A DNA stretch of 64,000 nucleotides, taken from positions 1 through 64,000 of the forward strand of contig JACPNQ010000045.1 of NCBI GenBank assembly GCA_016185425.1, in the 5' to 3' direction. This DNA is from Acidobacteriota bacterium. GTDB taxonomy: Bacteria > Acidobacteriota > Terriglobia > Bryobacterales > Bryobacteraceae. The position numbers were made by a program, and so were the translations under genes. The first letter of the stretch is position 1. Each line of letters starts with the position of its first letter. The notes under the pieces are model-generated. The model did not search any database. It was not told where the DNA came from and saw only the letters and a program-made list of their open reading frames with translations. This document shows positions 8,601 to 17,399 of this stretch, piece by piece.

Positions 8601-9288
8601 TGCGGCGGGAAGCTACAACGGATCGATCCTCGTGAACACAACTGTGATTCCAGTGACGTTAAACGTCATCGGCACGGATCCGAGTCCGGAACCGAATCCT
8701 TCGACGTTATCGCTCCCGGTGGAGCGGGTGGAACTGTCGTTCGCCACCGGAGCATCCGTTGCGGCGCAGAGCGTACGGCTCGACGGCACTCCCGGGCTGC
8801 CGTTCCAGGCTGTCAGCAATACGCCGTGGCTGATCGTCACACCATCGACAGGCATGGTGCCTGCGACGCTGACAATTACCGCAAATACGGGAGCTGTTCC
8901 GCCGGGCGAATACATCGCGTTCGTGGCGATATTCGCGCCGGGCGCGTCATCGCAGACTCTGGCTGTCCGCATCTCGGTGACCGACAAGCCGCAGTTTCTG
9001 CCGACGCCCGCAACGGTGAAGATCGTTCATAATGCGGGCGCGACGCCCAACACGCAGGTCCTCTACGTAACGTCGCGGGGCCGCCAGACGCATTACACGG
9101 CGCAGGCAATCAGCGATGGAGGCTGGCTTGCAGTGACACCGGAGAGCGGGATGACGCCGGTGAACCTGCGCCTGACGTACAATCCGACGAACATGATGCC
9201 GGGAACTTACACAGGAGCCATTCTGCTGACGTCGACCGATGGCGCGGGACCGCCGCTTTCGGTTCCGGTGACGCTGGAGATCCGCTAG
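5677..9288 (+). CDS. Large secreted protein with BACON/Ig-like repeats and an internal duplication
   Basis: The 1,203-residue protein starts at ATG 5677 with a classical signal peptide ending AIQPVAAQF; the frame is open from GTG 5644 but that start would spoil the signal. It contains two copies of a ~500-residue unit. Each opens with a Cys-rich strand (residues ~32-60 and ~533-565), carries TQGTRLMA and ETGFY(A/N)P motifs, and ends in a BACON-like repeat with an S-T-G-(I/M)-(T/V)-P core. Two further BACON-like repeats (~1020-1110 and ~1115-1203) close the protein. Such domains mediate adhesion or carbohydrate contacts at the cell surface. No catalytic motif or anchor is visible. Function unknown. 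Confidence 0.8.
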   Translation: MRNKLFPRLVLEIGLLCLFAIQPVAAQFTPAFSCADISAEMPMLRAGGVAELVGSITANCTGGVPSVGTPPLANFEVSLSAPYTGMITQTSGSWTESFLIVDDPSTPTLGTNVYQGQLVAYNRLRFVGVAVDPPGANAWRRFRIVNIRVATPDPAGSQGANATSVTAFLETSGSFLSIPFNNPEQIVGFVQPGQRFQLLNGSGAPASALAFTTPGIASYRVRFDEAFAGAFRKRNTAVSLATPTAVGPQTEYGRDYGTESGFYAPGLSSANGANLAGLASQGTRLMALFTNIPAGVTLWASVAPRSDSDPSITARRVQADNSGAGAYVAVTPGPDGRAPVAVVNGTAQVVWEILESDPNAIESLQFDVVATYSGTPSGTAVVSGELAPFSGLNGPSATEPLPRFGPAAPGTQSGCVTNCLVVPAAVSFNYRSGDAVPTALPVPIRSNGAPLSFRVVAVSGGTTFGVSPPAGNWISVTPSTGITPANVSVSVQPQSLAAGLYSGIVNVTSGRYSENIFVTLRVRPALTGGPMPTSCGGNAGVPPVVRANGIAEQMADIVLNCNGSDPASTITRSDFRISLNTAITSRPTDALVLINEPAPGDQAAGVNVFRGELQGGNTLLFRNVPVPGPDNGATVLRFTNIFGDASRVPLATGPIPSTITASIRASAFGIAGPEQTIAFPQSAFTFSLLNTGLSAIVNVPISGAGTQQAMLQFREGSWVPFFKRRNLGTTFTTPNQLTAQNIPGAIYNTETGFYNPALSGFGTAGLATQGTRLMARFANVPAGVRLYVTVTETGATPGSEKTRLVQTDSNGAGAYQAIPALATPLFGGGAPLPAELTIANGAGIAVWEATDQLNPFTADTLRFGVLAVSDGTANGAVTATGFLAPLSEVNVSDSSAPMPRFSTKTPSGAICNLCVHVPASIYLTSNSRSATIPVTADIDPVIFTARVQNGSWLRLDAGAGATPATLTVTADPTGLAAGSYNGSILVNTTVIPVTLNVIGTDPSPEPNPSTLSLPVERVELSFATGASVAAQSVRLDGTPGLPFQAVSNTPWLIVTPSTGMVPATLTITANTGAVPPGEYIAFVAIFAPGASSQTLAVRISVTDKPQFLPTPATVKIVHNAGATPNTQVLYVTSRGRQTHYTAQAISDGGWLAVTPESGMTPVNLRLTYNPTNMMPGTYTGAILLTSTDGAGPPLSVPVTLEIR

Positions 9289-9579
9289 AGTACGGCTCTC
9301 TACCTCGAAATTGGAGGCAGTAAGACGGCGGCGTGCGCGCGGGATCGGCGTAAGATTGGCGGCCGATTCTCGCCTTCCTGGTTCTGCTGGTGACGGCGGA
9401 CCAGCGAGCGGGCTTGATCCGGGGCGGCAGGTTGTTCAGTATGGGCATACGGTCTGGCGTGCGCAGGATGGCGTCTTCTCCGGTATCGGGACGCTGGCGG
9501 GATTCCTCTGACGGCTGTGCGCGGTGTTACGAATTCGAAACGTTTGCGGCACGGCGAGATCTTCCTATCAGGAGGACCT
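9289..9579. other. Intergenic stretch without a supported gene
   Basis: No family signature or ribosome-site/start combination is seen until the metallothionein-like gene. The immediate upstream bases (9567-9576, tatcaggagg) provide that gene's ribosome site. Confidence 0.4.
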
Positions 9580-9753
9580 ATGGACAAGAGGCCCGACAAA
9601 TGCGCGCATCCGAGCTGCCAATGCGATGCGGCGCCGGATAGCAGGTATTGCAGCGCTTACTGCGAAGGCCAGGGCAAGACTTCCGACATCATCTGCAACT
9701 GCGGACACACCAGTTGCGGCGATGTGCGTGAGACAGCCGGAACGATGGCTTAG
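9580..9753 (+). CDS. Metallothionein-like small Cys-rich protein
   Basis: This 57-residue protein has eight cysteines (8, 13, 15, 24, 28, 39, 41, 46) and two histidines. The arrangement CAHPSCQC ... YCSAYCEGQG ... CNCGHTSC matches bacterial (SmtA-like) metallothioneins, which bind Zn, Cd or Cu and buffer metals in the cytoplasm. A near-perfect ribosome site (AGGAGG) precedes the ATG. No metal-sensing regulator is adjacent. The gene overlaps the 3' end of the opposite gene by 4 bp. Confidence 0.85.
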   Translation: MDKRPDKCAHPSCQCDAAPDSRYCSAYCEGQGKTSDIICNCGHTSCGDVRETAGTMA

Positions 9754-10466
9754 TCGTTACTGCGTCCGCCGCCGGCGAGGCGCAGCAACAGGTTTAGAAC
9801 AGCGACAAAGATATTGAAGACGCCCGCGAAGAGAGCGAGAGCGCCGGGGATAGGGCTGTCGGCGTCCGGGCTGTTTAATACGCCGCTGGTGGAGCTGACC
9901 AGCGAAATGACGCCCATGATGCCGATGCCGGCGCTGACCAGCACGCCGATCCAGCCAATGTTCATGAAGCTGTTCAACAGGATGGCCGCCACGATGGCGG
10001 CGAACATGCCGATCATCAGGCCGCGCGGTGCGCTGAAGGTGCGGCCGGAGAGGAAGATGAAGGCGGTGATCGCGACGAAGACGACGCCAGTGATGACGAG
10101 CGCCGCCGCAATCATCGAGGGCGCAACGAGCGCGGCGAAGAAGAGCAGCGGAGAGAGAACGATGCCGGAGATGAAGCCGTCGAAGAAGAGAGTGATGACG
10201 CCGAGCACGGGGTTGTGGCGGACGGCCATGGCGAGGTATGGAATGGCATTGAGAGCGGCGATCGCGACGATCCAGCCGATCCAGCCTGAGAAGAAACGAG
10301 CGAGGGGTTCCGATGTGGCGCCGATTGCGCCGCCGGCCATGGCCGATACGACGCTCAGGCCGAAGAGCATGTACGTCTGCTTGATTACCGCCGCCTGTTG
10401 CGCCGTTAGCGTTGTCGTCGCGGACAAGCGCTGAAACGTATTCATGCCGGTATCGGATTGGCTCAT
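9750..10466 (-). CDS. Bax inhibitor-1/YccA family membrane protein
   Basis: This 238-residue protein consists of seven hydrophobic segments from residue ~25 to the C-terminus, with a short hydrophilic N-terminus (QTYMLFGLSVVSAMAGG at the first helix). Spacing and content fit the BI-1/YccA family, which includes E. coli YbhL/YccA and B. subtilis YetJ, a pH-sensitive Ca2+ leak channel. The C-terminal half has the expected GISLV..., LNSPDADSPI and ALALFAGVFNIFVAVLNLLLRL segments. It is divergent from the next gene with only 24 bp between start codons, so both promoters must overlap the coding starts or lie inside them. Confidence 0.88.
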   Translation of the reverse strand: MSQSDTGMNTFQRLSATTTLTAQQAAVIKQTYMLFGLSVVSAMAGGAIGATSEPLARFFSGWIGWIVAIAALNAIPYLAMAVRHNPVLGVITLFFDGFISGIVLSPLLFFAALVAPSMIAAALVITGVVFVAITAFIFLSGRTFSAPRGLMIGMFAAIVAAILLNSFMNIGWIGVLVSAGIGIMGVISLVSSTSGVLNSPDADSPIPGALALFAGVFNIFVAVLNLLLRLAGGGRSND

Positions 10467-10490
10467 ACCGATAGCCTATATCATGTTGTG

Positions 10491-11618
10491 ATGCTGCGAT
10501 TCGCACCGCTTCTTTCGATTTGCCTGCTGGGCCAGGCGTATTACCCGGGCGCGCATGACGATTGGGAGCGGCGCGTGGCGGATTTCGACGCAGGGCGGCT
10601 GAGCGAAGCGATTAGTTACGCAAAGACGCATGAATCGAAGGCGCCACGGGATCTGCGATTGGCGCACGACCTGTCGTTTGGGCGGGAGTTGTACGGTGAA
10701 CCGATGGGGCCGTTCAAAACGCGCGGCGAGATGGCGGGGGTGATTCTGAAGGGCGGCTACATCGCCGCCGAATGGGGCGATCCGTGGCGCGTGGACATGA
10801 CGTTCAGCGTGACGAAGAGTCTTGTATCGACCACGGTGGGGCTTGCTGTGGAACAGGGGTTGATCCGGTCCATCGACGATCCGGTGGCGCGATACGTGCC
10901 AACGGGTGAGTTCGATGGGGCGCTCAACTCGAAGATCACTTGGGACCACCTGCTGCGGCAGACGAGCGACTGGGAAGGAACGCTGTGGGGGAAGCCCGAT
11001 TGGGCGGACCGGCCTCCGGCGGGTAAGGCGATTCAGGAGTACCGCTTGCGCAAGCACAATGAACCGGGCGCGAGCTACAAGTACAACGATGTACGGGTGA
11101 ATCTGCTGGCGCTGGCGGCGCTGCATGTCTGGCGGCGTCCGCTGCCGCTGGTGTTGAAGGAGCGGATCATGGACCCGATCGGCGCATCGAACACGTGGCG
11201 ATGGCATGGGTACTCGAATTCGTGGATTGAGATGGACGGATTGAAGATGCAGTCGGTGGCGGGTGGCGCCCATTGGGGAGGCGGGCTGTGGATCAGCTCG
11301 CGGGACCAGGCGCGGTTCGGCTTGTTGACGCTGCGGAATGGGAAGTGGAAGGGCAAGCAGTTGATGCCGGAGAGCTGGATTCGACTGGCGCGGACGCCCA
11401 CTTCGGTGCAGCCGACGTATGGGTTCATGAACTGGTACTTGAATACGGACAGAAAGCTGTGGCCGAGCGCGCCGGCGACGGCGTTTGCGCATGTGGGCAA
11501 TGGGACGAATATGATCTACTGCGATCCGGAGCATGACTTGGTTGTGGTCCTGCGGTGGATTGAGGGCGACGCGGTGGACGGGTTTTTACAACGGCTATTT
11601 CAGGCGATGACGAAATGA
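10491..11618 (+). CDS. Serine hydrolase of the beta-lactamase/penicillin-binding fold (class C-like)
   Basis: This 375-residue protein has a short signal-like N-terminus (MLRFAPLLSICLLGQA). The S-x-x-K nucleophile motif is S106-V-T-K109 (MTFSVTKS), and the second motif Tyr-x-Asn is in the SYKYNDVR segment. The HVGNGTN stretch near residue 327 stands in for the third (K/H-x-G) motif. Family members are periplasmic esterases, peptidases or beta-lactamases; substrate cannot be predicted. ATG 10491 is preferred to the longer frame from 10458, which would add residues without a signal peptide. It overlaps the next gene by 4 bp (ATGA), so the two are probably co-translated. Confidence 0.82.
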   Translation: MLRFAPLLSICLLGQAYYPGAHDDWERRVADFDAGRLSEAISYAKTHESKAPRDLRLAHDLSFGRELYGEPMGPFKTRGEMAGVILKGGYIAAEWGDPWRVDMTFSVTKSLVSTTVGLAVEQGLIRSIDDPVARYVPTGEFDGALNSKITWDHLLRQTSDWEGTLWGKPDWADRPPAGKAIQEYRLRKHNEPGASYKYNDVRVNLLALAALHVWRRPLPLVLKERIMDPIGASNTWRWHGYSNSWIEMDGLKMQSVAGGAHWGGGLWISSRDQARFGLLTLRNGKWKGKQLMPESWIRLARTPTSVQPTYGFMNWYLNTDRKLWPSAPATAFAHVGNGTNMIYCDPEHDLVVVLRWIEGDAVDGFLQRLFQAMTK

Positions 11619-12217
11619 GACTCTGTTTGTTTTTCCTGTGTGTGGCGGCAATGGCGCAGCCGAGATTTCCGCAGCGGCAGCTTGCGGAGACCGAGGGCGC
11701 GGAACGGGCGCTGGCGGAGCGGTTTTTGAAAGAGACGCGGACGGGGTTGGCGGGGCCGTGGAATATCATGCTGCGAAGTCCGGCGATGTCGGAGAATCTG
11801 TTGAACATCTACAACTACTACCGGTGGAAGTCGACGATTCCGAAGCCGCTGATGGAGATTGCGATTCTGACCGTGGCGCGGGAGTGGTCGGTACAGTTTG
11901 AGTGGTTCGCGCACTATCCGATTGCGTTGAAGGAGGGGGTGTCGGGGGAGCTGTTGGCGGAGTTACGGGTGGGGAAGAAGCCGGGGAAATTGAAGCCGGA
12001 GGAGGAGTTGGTTTACAACTTTGCGACGGAGCTGTGCCGGAAGCATACGGTGAGCGATGCGACTTTCCGGCGGGCGAAGGAGACGTTTGGGGAGCAGAAC
12101 GTGGTGGACCTGACGGGGTTGATCGGGACTTATATATCTATCGGGGCGTTGTTGAACATGGGGCAGGTGGAGGGTGCGAAGACGCAAGGCCCCGACTGGC
12201 TGCCGCCGTTGCGATAG
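11615..12217 (+). CDS. Secreted AhpD-like/carboxymuconolactone decarboxylase family protein
   Basis: This 200-residue protein begins with a signal peptide (MRLCLFFLCVAAMAQ). The body is helical and follows the CMD/AhpD pattern, with MEIAILTVAREWSVQFEWFAHYPIALKEG around residues 80-110. The usual catalytic Cys-x-x-Cys of AhpD is absent, so peroxidase activity is doubtful; it resembles the CMD subgroup without that pair. It is translationally coupled to the preceding serine hydrolase. The role is unknown. Confidence 0.75.
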   Translation: MRLCLFFLCVAAMAQPRFPQRQLAETEGAERALAERFLKETRTGLAGPWNIMLRSPAMSENLLNIYNYYRWKSTIPKPLMEIAILTVAREWSVQFEWFAHYPIALKEGVSGELLAELRVGKKPGKLKPEEELVYNFATELCRKHTVSDATFRRAKETFGEQNVVDLTGLIGTYISIGALLNMGQVEGAKTQGPDWLPPLR

Positions 12218-12268
12218 CCAGTACGGGGAAAGATTAAGGTTGGATTAAATTGGTCTTTGACACGGTTT

Positions 12269-15200
12269 TTAGCGGAAGGGGAGGATGACTGTGTCGGGGC
12301 TTAGTTTGTCGCCGATGCGAAGGCGGATGCGACGGTTGGCCCCGCCGCTCGACGGCACGATGAAGTTCACCTGTAACACACCCGCCACCAGGCCCGGGGC
12401 TCCGCCGGCGTAGAGCGGTTCAATCTCGACGCCGTCGATAACAACCTTTACCGGGAGTTTGGGGATGGGAAGCGGCGCGGCGGTTGGTTTGCCGTCAATA
12501 CCCGCCGGGTTGGTTGCGCCGTCACCGGTTCCGAACAGCGTCAGAGGTTCGCCCGGTCCGGCAGGTGCGGAGGCGGTGATCAACTGACCGCTTTGCCGGA
12601 TGATGGAACCTGCCCCGCTGCCCGAGGAGTTCTGCGTGAAGATGGCGGGCGCCGATCCGGCTACTGTCATCGGAATCTGGTTCGATGCTTTGCCTTCGAA
12701 CTCGACAGTGATGGCGACGCTTGTCACCCCTTCGATTCCATAGGGCACAACGACACTGACTTGGCCGGTGCTGGTGGCAATCATCGGGCCGGGCGTTCCA
12801 TCGAACAATACACGCGTGCCGCCCAGACGAGTCGTGACGAAGCCTCGGCCATCCAACTGGAGCGTGGCGGGCGTGAGCGGACCGAGATTGGTTCCGAAGA
12901 TGGTGATGATTTCGCCGGGCGCGATTCCGCCCTCGGCGACGGCGCCACGGAAGCTGGCGGCGTTGGTGACGCCCTCCGCGGTGATGACCGGCGCGGGCGC
13001 GGGCGGCGGGAGGACAAGATTGACCGTGGCGGTGGCGAAGCGGCCTGGCTCGGCGGCGCTGGTAGCGCGGACCGTGACAGTGGCGGGGTTGAGGAACGAA
13101 GCGGGAGCGCTGTAGAGACCGGAGGCGGAGATATTTCCGATGGCGGGAGTGAGCGTCCAGTTCACGGCGGCGTTCGATGTGCCGGCGACCAGCGCGGTGA
13201 ACTGCTGCGTCTGGCCAGCCTGCAGAGTGACGTCGGCGGGCGTAAGGCTGACTGTGACGCGATTCACAAGCGTGACGGTAGCCTGGCCGAGCTTGGTGCC
13301 ATCGGCAATGCTGACAGCGGAGACGGTGACCGCGGGCGAGCCGCTGATCGCGTCCGGCGCGGTGTAGAGCCCGGTCTGCGTGATGGAGCCGGTTTCGGGG
13401 AAGATGGACCAGCGTACGGCCGTGTTGGCGACGTTGGACACGGCGGCAGTGAACTGCTGCGTTTCGCGGGCGCCGAGCATAGCGGTAGCGGGAGAGACGG
13501 TGACGACGATCTCGCCCAACTGCGCGATGAAGCCGTCGGTGGCGCCGGGAGCGATGGTGGCGAGCGCACCGGTGGAGGTTGGGAGATTGGTGGAGTCTGT
13601 CGTTCCGGCGATCCAGATGCGGCCGCGGCCGTCGGTGGCTAAACCGAGGATCGCGTCGCTGCCGGCGCCGCCGTAGTTGCTGGAGAACTGGAAGAAGTTG
13701 CCACCGGAGCTGACGCGGGTAACGAAGCCATCGAAACCGCCGCGCGGGCCGGTGGCGGTAAGGGGACCGTCGTTGAACAAGGGGAAGTTCTGGGAGCTGG
13801 TTTGACCTGCGACATAGGCCGCGCCGTTGGCGTCAATGGCGATGGCGTTCGCCTGGTCCTCGGCGTCGCCGCCGATATAGGTTCCGTAGAGCAGGCTGGA
13901 GCCGGAAGAGTCCATTTTCGCGGCGAATGCATCGGGCAGGAGCAGCGGCGAGCGCTGCGCGCCATTGAAGCTGACGGGCATGTTCATCGATCCGCTGACG
14001 CCGGCGAAGTAGGCATTGCCGATGCGGTCGACGGCGATGGCGCGGCCGGATTCCTGGCCGTCGCCGCCGAAATAGGAGGAGTAGACGAGGCTGGCGCCGT
14101 CGACGGCAAGCTTGGCGACAAAGGCATCCGAGCTTCCTTTGCGTTCCCGCTGATAGCCGGCGGCGGTGACGGGGAAATTGTCGGAGCGAGTTTCGCCGGT
14201 GACATATGCGGAGCCGGAGGAATCGACGGCGACGGCGTTGACGACGTCGAGAGCGAAGCCGCCGAGCAGACTTGAGTAGACGAAGGCGGAGCCATCGGCC
14301 GAGAGCTTGGTGACGAATCCATCCCCTGCGCCACGGGCAGGAAGGGTGGCGCTGGTAGTGGATGGAAAATCGGTGGAATCGGTCCGGCCGGCGACATAGG
14401 CGGCACCTGTCGAATCGACTGTAATCGCGTTGGCGATGTCGCTGGCGGACCCGCCGATGTAGGTGCCGTAGACGATCGACTGGCCGTTTGCCGCGAGTTT
14501 CAGCGCAAAGGCATCGGTGACACCGCTGCCGCCTGCTAGGCGAGCCTGCGGCGCATTGGCGGAGACAGGGAAATTGGTGCTGGCCGTTTGTCCGGCAATA
14601 TAGACATTACCGGCCGTGTCGACGCCAATTGCAGTACCGATATCGGCGCCGGTGCCACCGATGTAAGTGGCCCATTCGAGAGCACGTCCGGAGGCGTTGA
14701 GCTTGGCGACGAAGGCATCCTGGCCGCCGAAGGTCTGGCCGCGGGAGGTGCCGGGAAAGTCGGTGGAGAAAGTTGAACCAACGATATAGGCGTTCCCGGC
14801 GGCATCGGCGGCAACGCCGCGCGCGTCGTCGGCGAGGGCCCCGCCGAGATAGGTGCCGTAGACGAGGACAGGGTCAATGATGAGTTCCCGAGTGCGGTCA
14901 TATTGGCTAACCGCGAGGCCGAATTCGCCGTGGCCCTTAGCAACAAAGCGTGCTTCGATGGTGCGTCCGTCCTGTTTCGCGACGGGTTTCTTCCAACGCA
15001 GGCCGTTAGAGAGGATCAGCTCGCCCTCGTCAGAGAGCGTGGCCGCCACGGAGAAACGAATTGCGGCGGCATCGGCGCCGGGTTTCACGATGAAGTCGTA
15101 TTCCAACTGACGATCGGTACCGTAGTAGACGACGTCGATGCCGCGGTAGAGCTCCGCGATGCGCAAACGGCTGTAGGTGTCGAGACCGGTGCGCCAGTGG

Positions 15201-15481
15201 CGGCGGTCATTTCCGGTGAGGTAATTCACCTTTGTCGCGAGCGGATTGAGCGGCAACAACGTGCCGCCGTGCGCTCCCCGCCAAGCAAGCGAGGCGGCGC
15301 CGCCGCTGGTCGTCAGATTGATTCCCGCGCGGCCGATTCCGACGGAATAGCCGTTGCCGCGAATGCGATACGCCGCGGCATCCTGCCGCTCGATCAGCAT
15401 TGGTAATTCCCGCGCGGCGGCTGCGATCGCGAAGCCTCCGGCGATGGTCAGCACACGCAGAACTGTACTGGTCCGCTTCAT
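12269..15481 (-). CDS. Secreted SBBP-repeat protein with Ig-like domains and TIGR03437 C-terminus
   Basis: This 1,070-residue protein has an AGGGA ribosome site, ATG 15481 and a signal peptide (LTIAGGFAIAAAARELP). After an N-terminal domain (to ~210) come seven SBBP-type beta-propeller repeats (~215-660). Each has a Y-(I/L/F)-G-G opening, a D-x-x-G-x-x-Y-(I/V)-x-G core and a (D/N)-F-P close. Two Ig-like (BIG2-type) domains follow (VTVSPATAMLGARETQQF and VSLTPADVTLQAGQTQQF), then the TIGR03437 module (VTNAASFRGAVAEGGIAPGEIITIFGTNLGP) at the end. This architecture is typical of Solibacter-like acidobacteria; the function is unknown, probably surface or matrix-associated. Confidence 0.88.
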   Translation of the reverse strand: MKRTSTVLRVLTIAGGFAIAAAARELPMLIERQDAAAYRIRGNGYSVGIGRAGINLTTSGGAASLAWRGAHGGTLLPLNPLATKVNYLTGNDRRHWRTGLDTYSRLRIAELYRGIDVVYYGTDRQLEYDFIVKPGADAAAIRFSVAATLSDEGELILSNGLRWKKPVAKQDGRTIEARFVAKGHGEFGLAVSQYDRTRELIIDPVLVYGTYLGGALADDARGVAADAAGNAYIVGSTFSTDFPGTSRGQTFGGQDAFVAKLNASGRALEWATYIGGTGADIGTAIGVDTAGNVYIAGQTASTNFPVSANAPQARLAGGSGVTDAFALKLAANGQSIVYGTYIGGSASDIANAITVDSTGAAYVAGRTDSTDFPSTTSATLPARGAGDGFVTKLSADGSAFVYSSLLGGFALDVVNAVAVDSSGSAYVTGETRSDNFPVTAAGYQRERKGSSDAFVAKLAVDGASLVYSSYFGGDGQESGRAIAVDRIGNAYFAGVSGSMNMPVSFNGAQRSPLLLPDAFAAKMDSSGSSLLYGTYIGGDAEDQANAIAIDANGAAYVAGQTSSQNFPLFNDGPLTATGPRGGFDGFVTRVSSGGNFFQFSSNYGGAGSDAILGLATDGRGRIWIAGTTDSTNLPTSTGALATIAPGATDGFIAQLGEIVVTVSPATAMLGARETQQFTAAVSNVANTAVRWSIFPETGSITQTGLYTAPDAISGSPAVTVSAVSIADGTKLGQATVTLVNRVTVSLTPADVTLQAGQTQQFTALVAGTSNAAVNWTLTPAIGNISASGLYSAPASFLNPATVTVRATSAAEPGRFATATVNLVLPPPAPAPVITAEGVTNAASFRGAVAEGGIAPGEIITIFGTNLGPLTPATLQLDGRGFVTTRLGGTRVLFDGTPGPMIATSTGQVSVVVPYGIEGVTSVAITVEFEGKASNQIPMTVAGSAPAIFTQNSSGSGAGSIIRQSGQLITASAPAGPGEPLTLFGTGDGATNPAGIDGKPTAAPLPIPKLPVKVVIDGVEIEPLYAGGAPGLVAGVLQVNFIVPSSGGANRRIRLRIGDKLSPDTVILPFR

Positions 15482-15559
15482 GGTTCCCTCCAAGACAAAA
15501 AGTGAGTGTACCAAGAGCCGGGTTGATATACTTGCCAAACATTCTAAAAGGAATCTCCC

Positions 15560-16594
15560 ATGAAGCGTCGATCCTTTCTTTCGTCCGCCGCGCTAGGCGC
15601 GGCTCCCCTTCTGGCGCAGCAGCAGCGCGATTGGAGCGGCAAGAATCCGGTCCGCTATCCCGATCCGGACATCGTAGTCATCGACCAGCGATTCGCCAAA
15701 TACAAGCTCGGCAATACGCCTATTCAACGGATCGGCGGCGGCTTCCTGTGGGCCGAGGGACCGGCGTGGAGCGCGGTGGGCCACTACCTGCTTTTCAGCG
15801 ATATTCCGAACAACATTCAGGTGCGCTGGACGGAAGAGACGGGCACAATTTCCACCTTGCGCAATCCGGCAGGCAACAGCAACGGCAACACATTCGATTG
15901 GGAGGGCCGGCAACTTTCGTGCGAGCACGGCAATCGCCGCGTTGTGCGTTATGAGCACAACGGAACGATGACTGTGCTGGCGGACAAGTTCAACGGCAAG
16001 CCACTGAATGCGCCGAACGACATTGTGGTGGGACCGGATGGGGCAATCTGGTTTACGGATCCGGGCTACGGCGCGCTGATGTGGTACGAGGGCAACAAGG
16101 GCAACCTGGAGTTGAAGGAAGCGGTGTACCGGATCGACAAGACGGGGCGCCTCGACAAAGTGACCGACGAGATCTACAAGCCGAACGGAATCTGTTTTTC
16201 ACCGGACTACAAGAAGCTGTACGTAGCCGAAACAGGGGCGACGCACTATCCGGATGCGCCGAAGGTGATCAAGGTGTGGGACATCAACGGGGCCAGGCTG
16301 ACTAACGGGAAGGTGTTCTGCGACATGAAGCTGGGCAGCCTGGGCGCGGGGCTGGCGGACGGGATTCGCTGCGACATCGACGGCAACATCTGGTCGAGCG
16401 CGGGATGGGTGGGCGATGGTTATGACGGCGTGCACATTTTCGCGCCGGATGGAGTGCGGATCGGGCAGATCAAATTGCCGGAGATCTGCTCCAACCTGAC
16501 GTTCGGCGGAGCGAAGCGGAACCGGTTATTTATGACAGGCAGCCAGTCACTGTATTCGGTGTACGTGGAGACGCAGGGCGCGCATTTCTGCTAG
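15560..16594 (+). CDS. SMP-30/gluconolactonase-like lactonase with Tat-type leader
   Basis: This 344-residue protein starts MKRRSFLSSAALGAAPLLAQ, a twin-arginine-like signal, behind an AAAGGAA ribosome site. The rest is a six-bladed propeller of the SMP-30/LRE family: GGGFLWAEGPAW supplies the first metal ligand (Glu), LNAPNDIVVGPDGAIWFTDPGYG supplies the Asn and the conserved FTDP motif, and KPNGICFSPDYKKLYVAETG and LADGIRCDIDGNIW supply the later Asn and Asp ligands. Such enzymes hydrolyse sugar lactones in the periplasm using Ca2+ or Zn2+. The sugar is not known. The 3' end overlaps the convergent truA by 3 bp. Confidence 0.9.
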   Translation: MKRRSFLSSAALGAAPLLAQQQRDWSGKNPVRYPDPDIVVIDQRFAKYKLGNTPIQRIGGGFLWAEGPAWSAVGHYLLFSDIPNNIQVRWTEETGTISTLRNPAGNSNGNTFDWEGRQLSCEHGNRRVVRYEHNGTMTVLADKFNGKPLNAPNDIVVGPDGAIWFTDPGYGALMWYEGNKGNLELKEAVYRIDKTGRLDKVTDEIYKPNGICFSPDYKKLYVAETGATHYPDAPKVIKVWDINGARLTNGKVFCDMKLGSLGAGLADGIRCDIDGNIWSSAGWVGDGYDGVHIFAPDGVRIGQIKLPEICSNLTFGGAKRNRLFMTGSQSLYSVYVETQGAHFC

Positions 16595-17352
16595 TAGCGC
16601 ACGGATTCAAGAAACAGACCGGCGGAAGGGGCGGTCCAGGCGGCAACGTCCAGCCGCGCCTCGCCTTTTCCAGTCAGTAGTTGATCGAACTCGTCGAGCG
16701 TGACCTCGCCGAGACCCACTTTGACAGTGATACCGACAAGGCGCCGCACCATACGCCAGAGGAAGTGGGAGGCGTCGATACGGAAGAGCACGAGGTAGTC
16801 GTCCTCAATGACTTCGGCCGAATCGACATGAACGATGGTGGATTCGCGCGGTTTGGAGGGGTCTTTCTGGGCGAAGCGGGCGAAGTCATGCCGGCCGGCG
16901 ATGCGGGCGGCGGCTTGCTGCATGGCGGCAATATCGAGGGGCTCCTTGATCCACCAGACATGGCGCTTGTGGAAGGCGGTTTTGCGGGTGGCGATCTGGT
17001 AGAGATAGGAACGGGCCGTGGCGTCGTGACGGGCGTGGAAGGCGACGGGGGCGTCTTCTATATCGATGATCGATATATCGGAAGGAAGGCGCTCGTTGAA
17101 CTGCGTGATGAGATAGGCGGGGTCGTATTTCGGGTGGCGGCGATCGCTCTTGCGGAGCTTGATATGCGCGACCTGAGCGAGAGCATGGACGCCGGCATCC
17201 GTGCGGCCCGCACCCATGATTTCGACAGGTGAACCGAGGAAGTCCTCCACGGCGCCGCGGAGCGATCCGGCGACGGTGCGAGCGTTATTTTGTTCCTGCC
17301 AGCCGCTGTACTTTGTGCCATCGTATTCGAGCGTTACCTTCCAGGTCTTCAT
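16591..17352 (-). CDS. truA: tRNA pseudouridine(38-40) synthase TruA
   Basis: This 253-residue protein matches TruA over its full length. It starts KVTLEYDGTKYSGWQEQ and carries the catalytic motif GAGRTDAGVHA with Asp52. It also has FHARHDATARSYLYQI and the C-terminal HFLWRMVRRLVG segment. It converts uridines 38-40 of the tRNA anticodon stem to pseudouridine. It is a single cytoplasmic housekeeping gene, with no operon partner on its strand. Confidence 0.96.
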   Translation of the reverse strand: MKTWKVTLEYDGTKYSGWQEQNNARTVAGSLRGAVEDFLGSPVEIMGAGRTDAGVHALAQVAHIKLRKSDRRHPKYDPAYLITQFNERLPSDISIIDIEDAPVAFHARHDATARSYLYQIATRKTAFHKRHVWWIKEPLDIAAMQQAAARIAGRHDFARFAQKDPSKPRESTIVHVDSAEVIEDDYLVLFRIDASHFLWRMVRRLVGITVKVGLGEVTLDEFDQLLTGKGEARLDVAAWTAPSAGLFLESVRY

Positions 17353-17399
17353 CGGTATTCACCCATGATGCCGCACGGGGTCGATATCATGAAGCGGAG

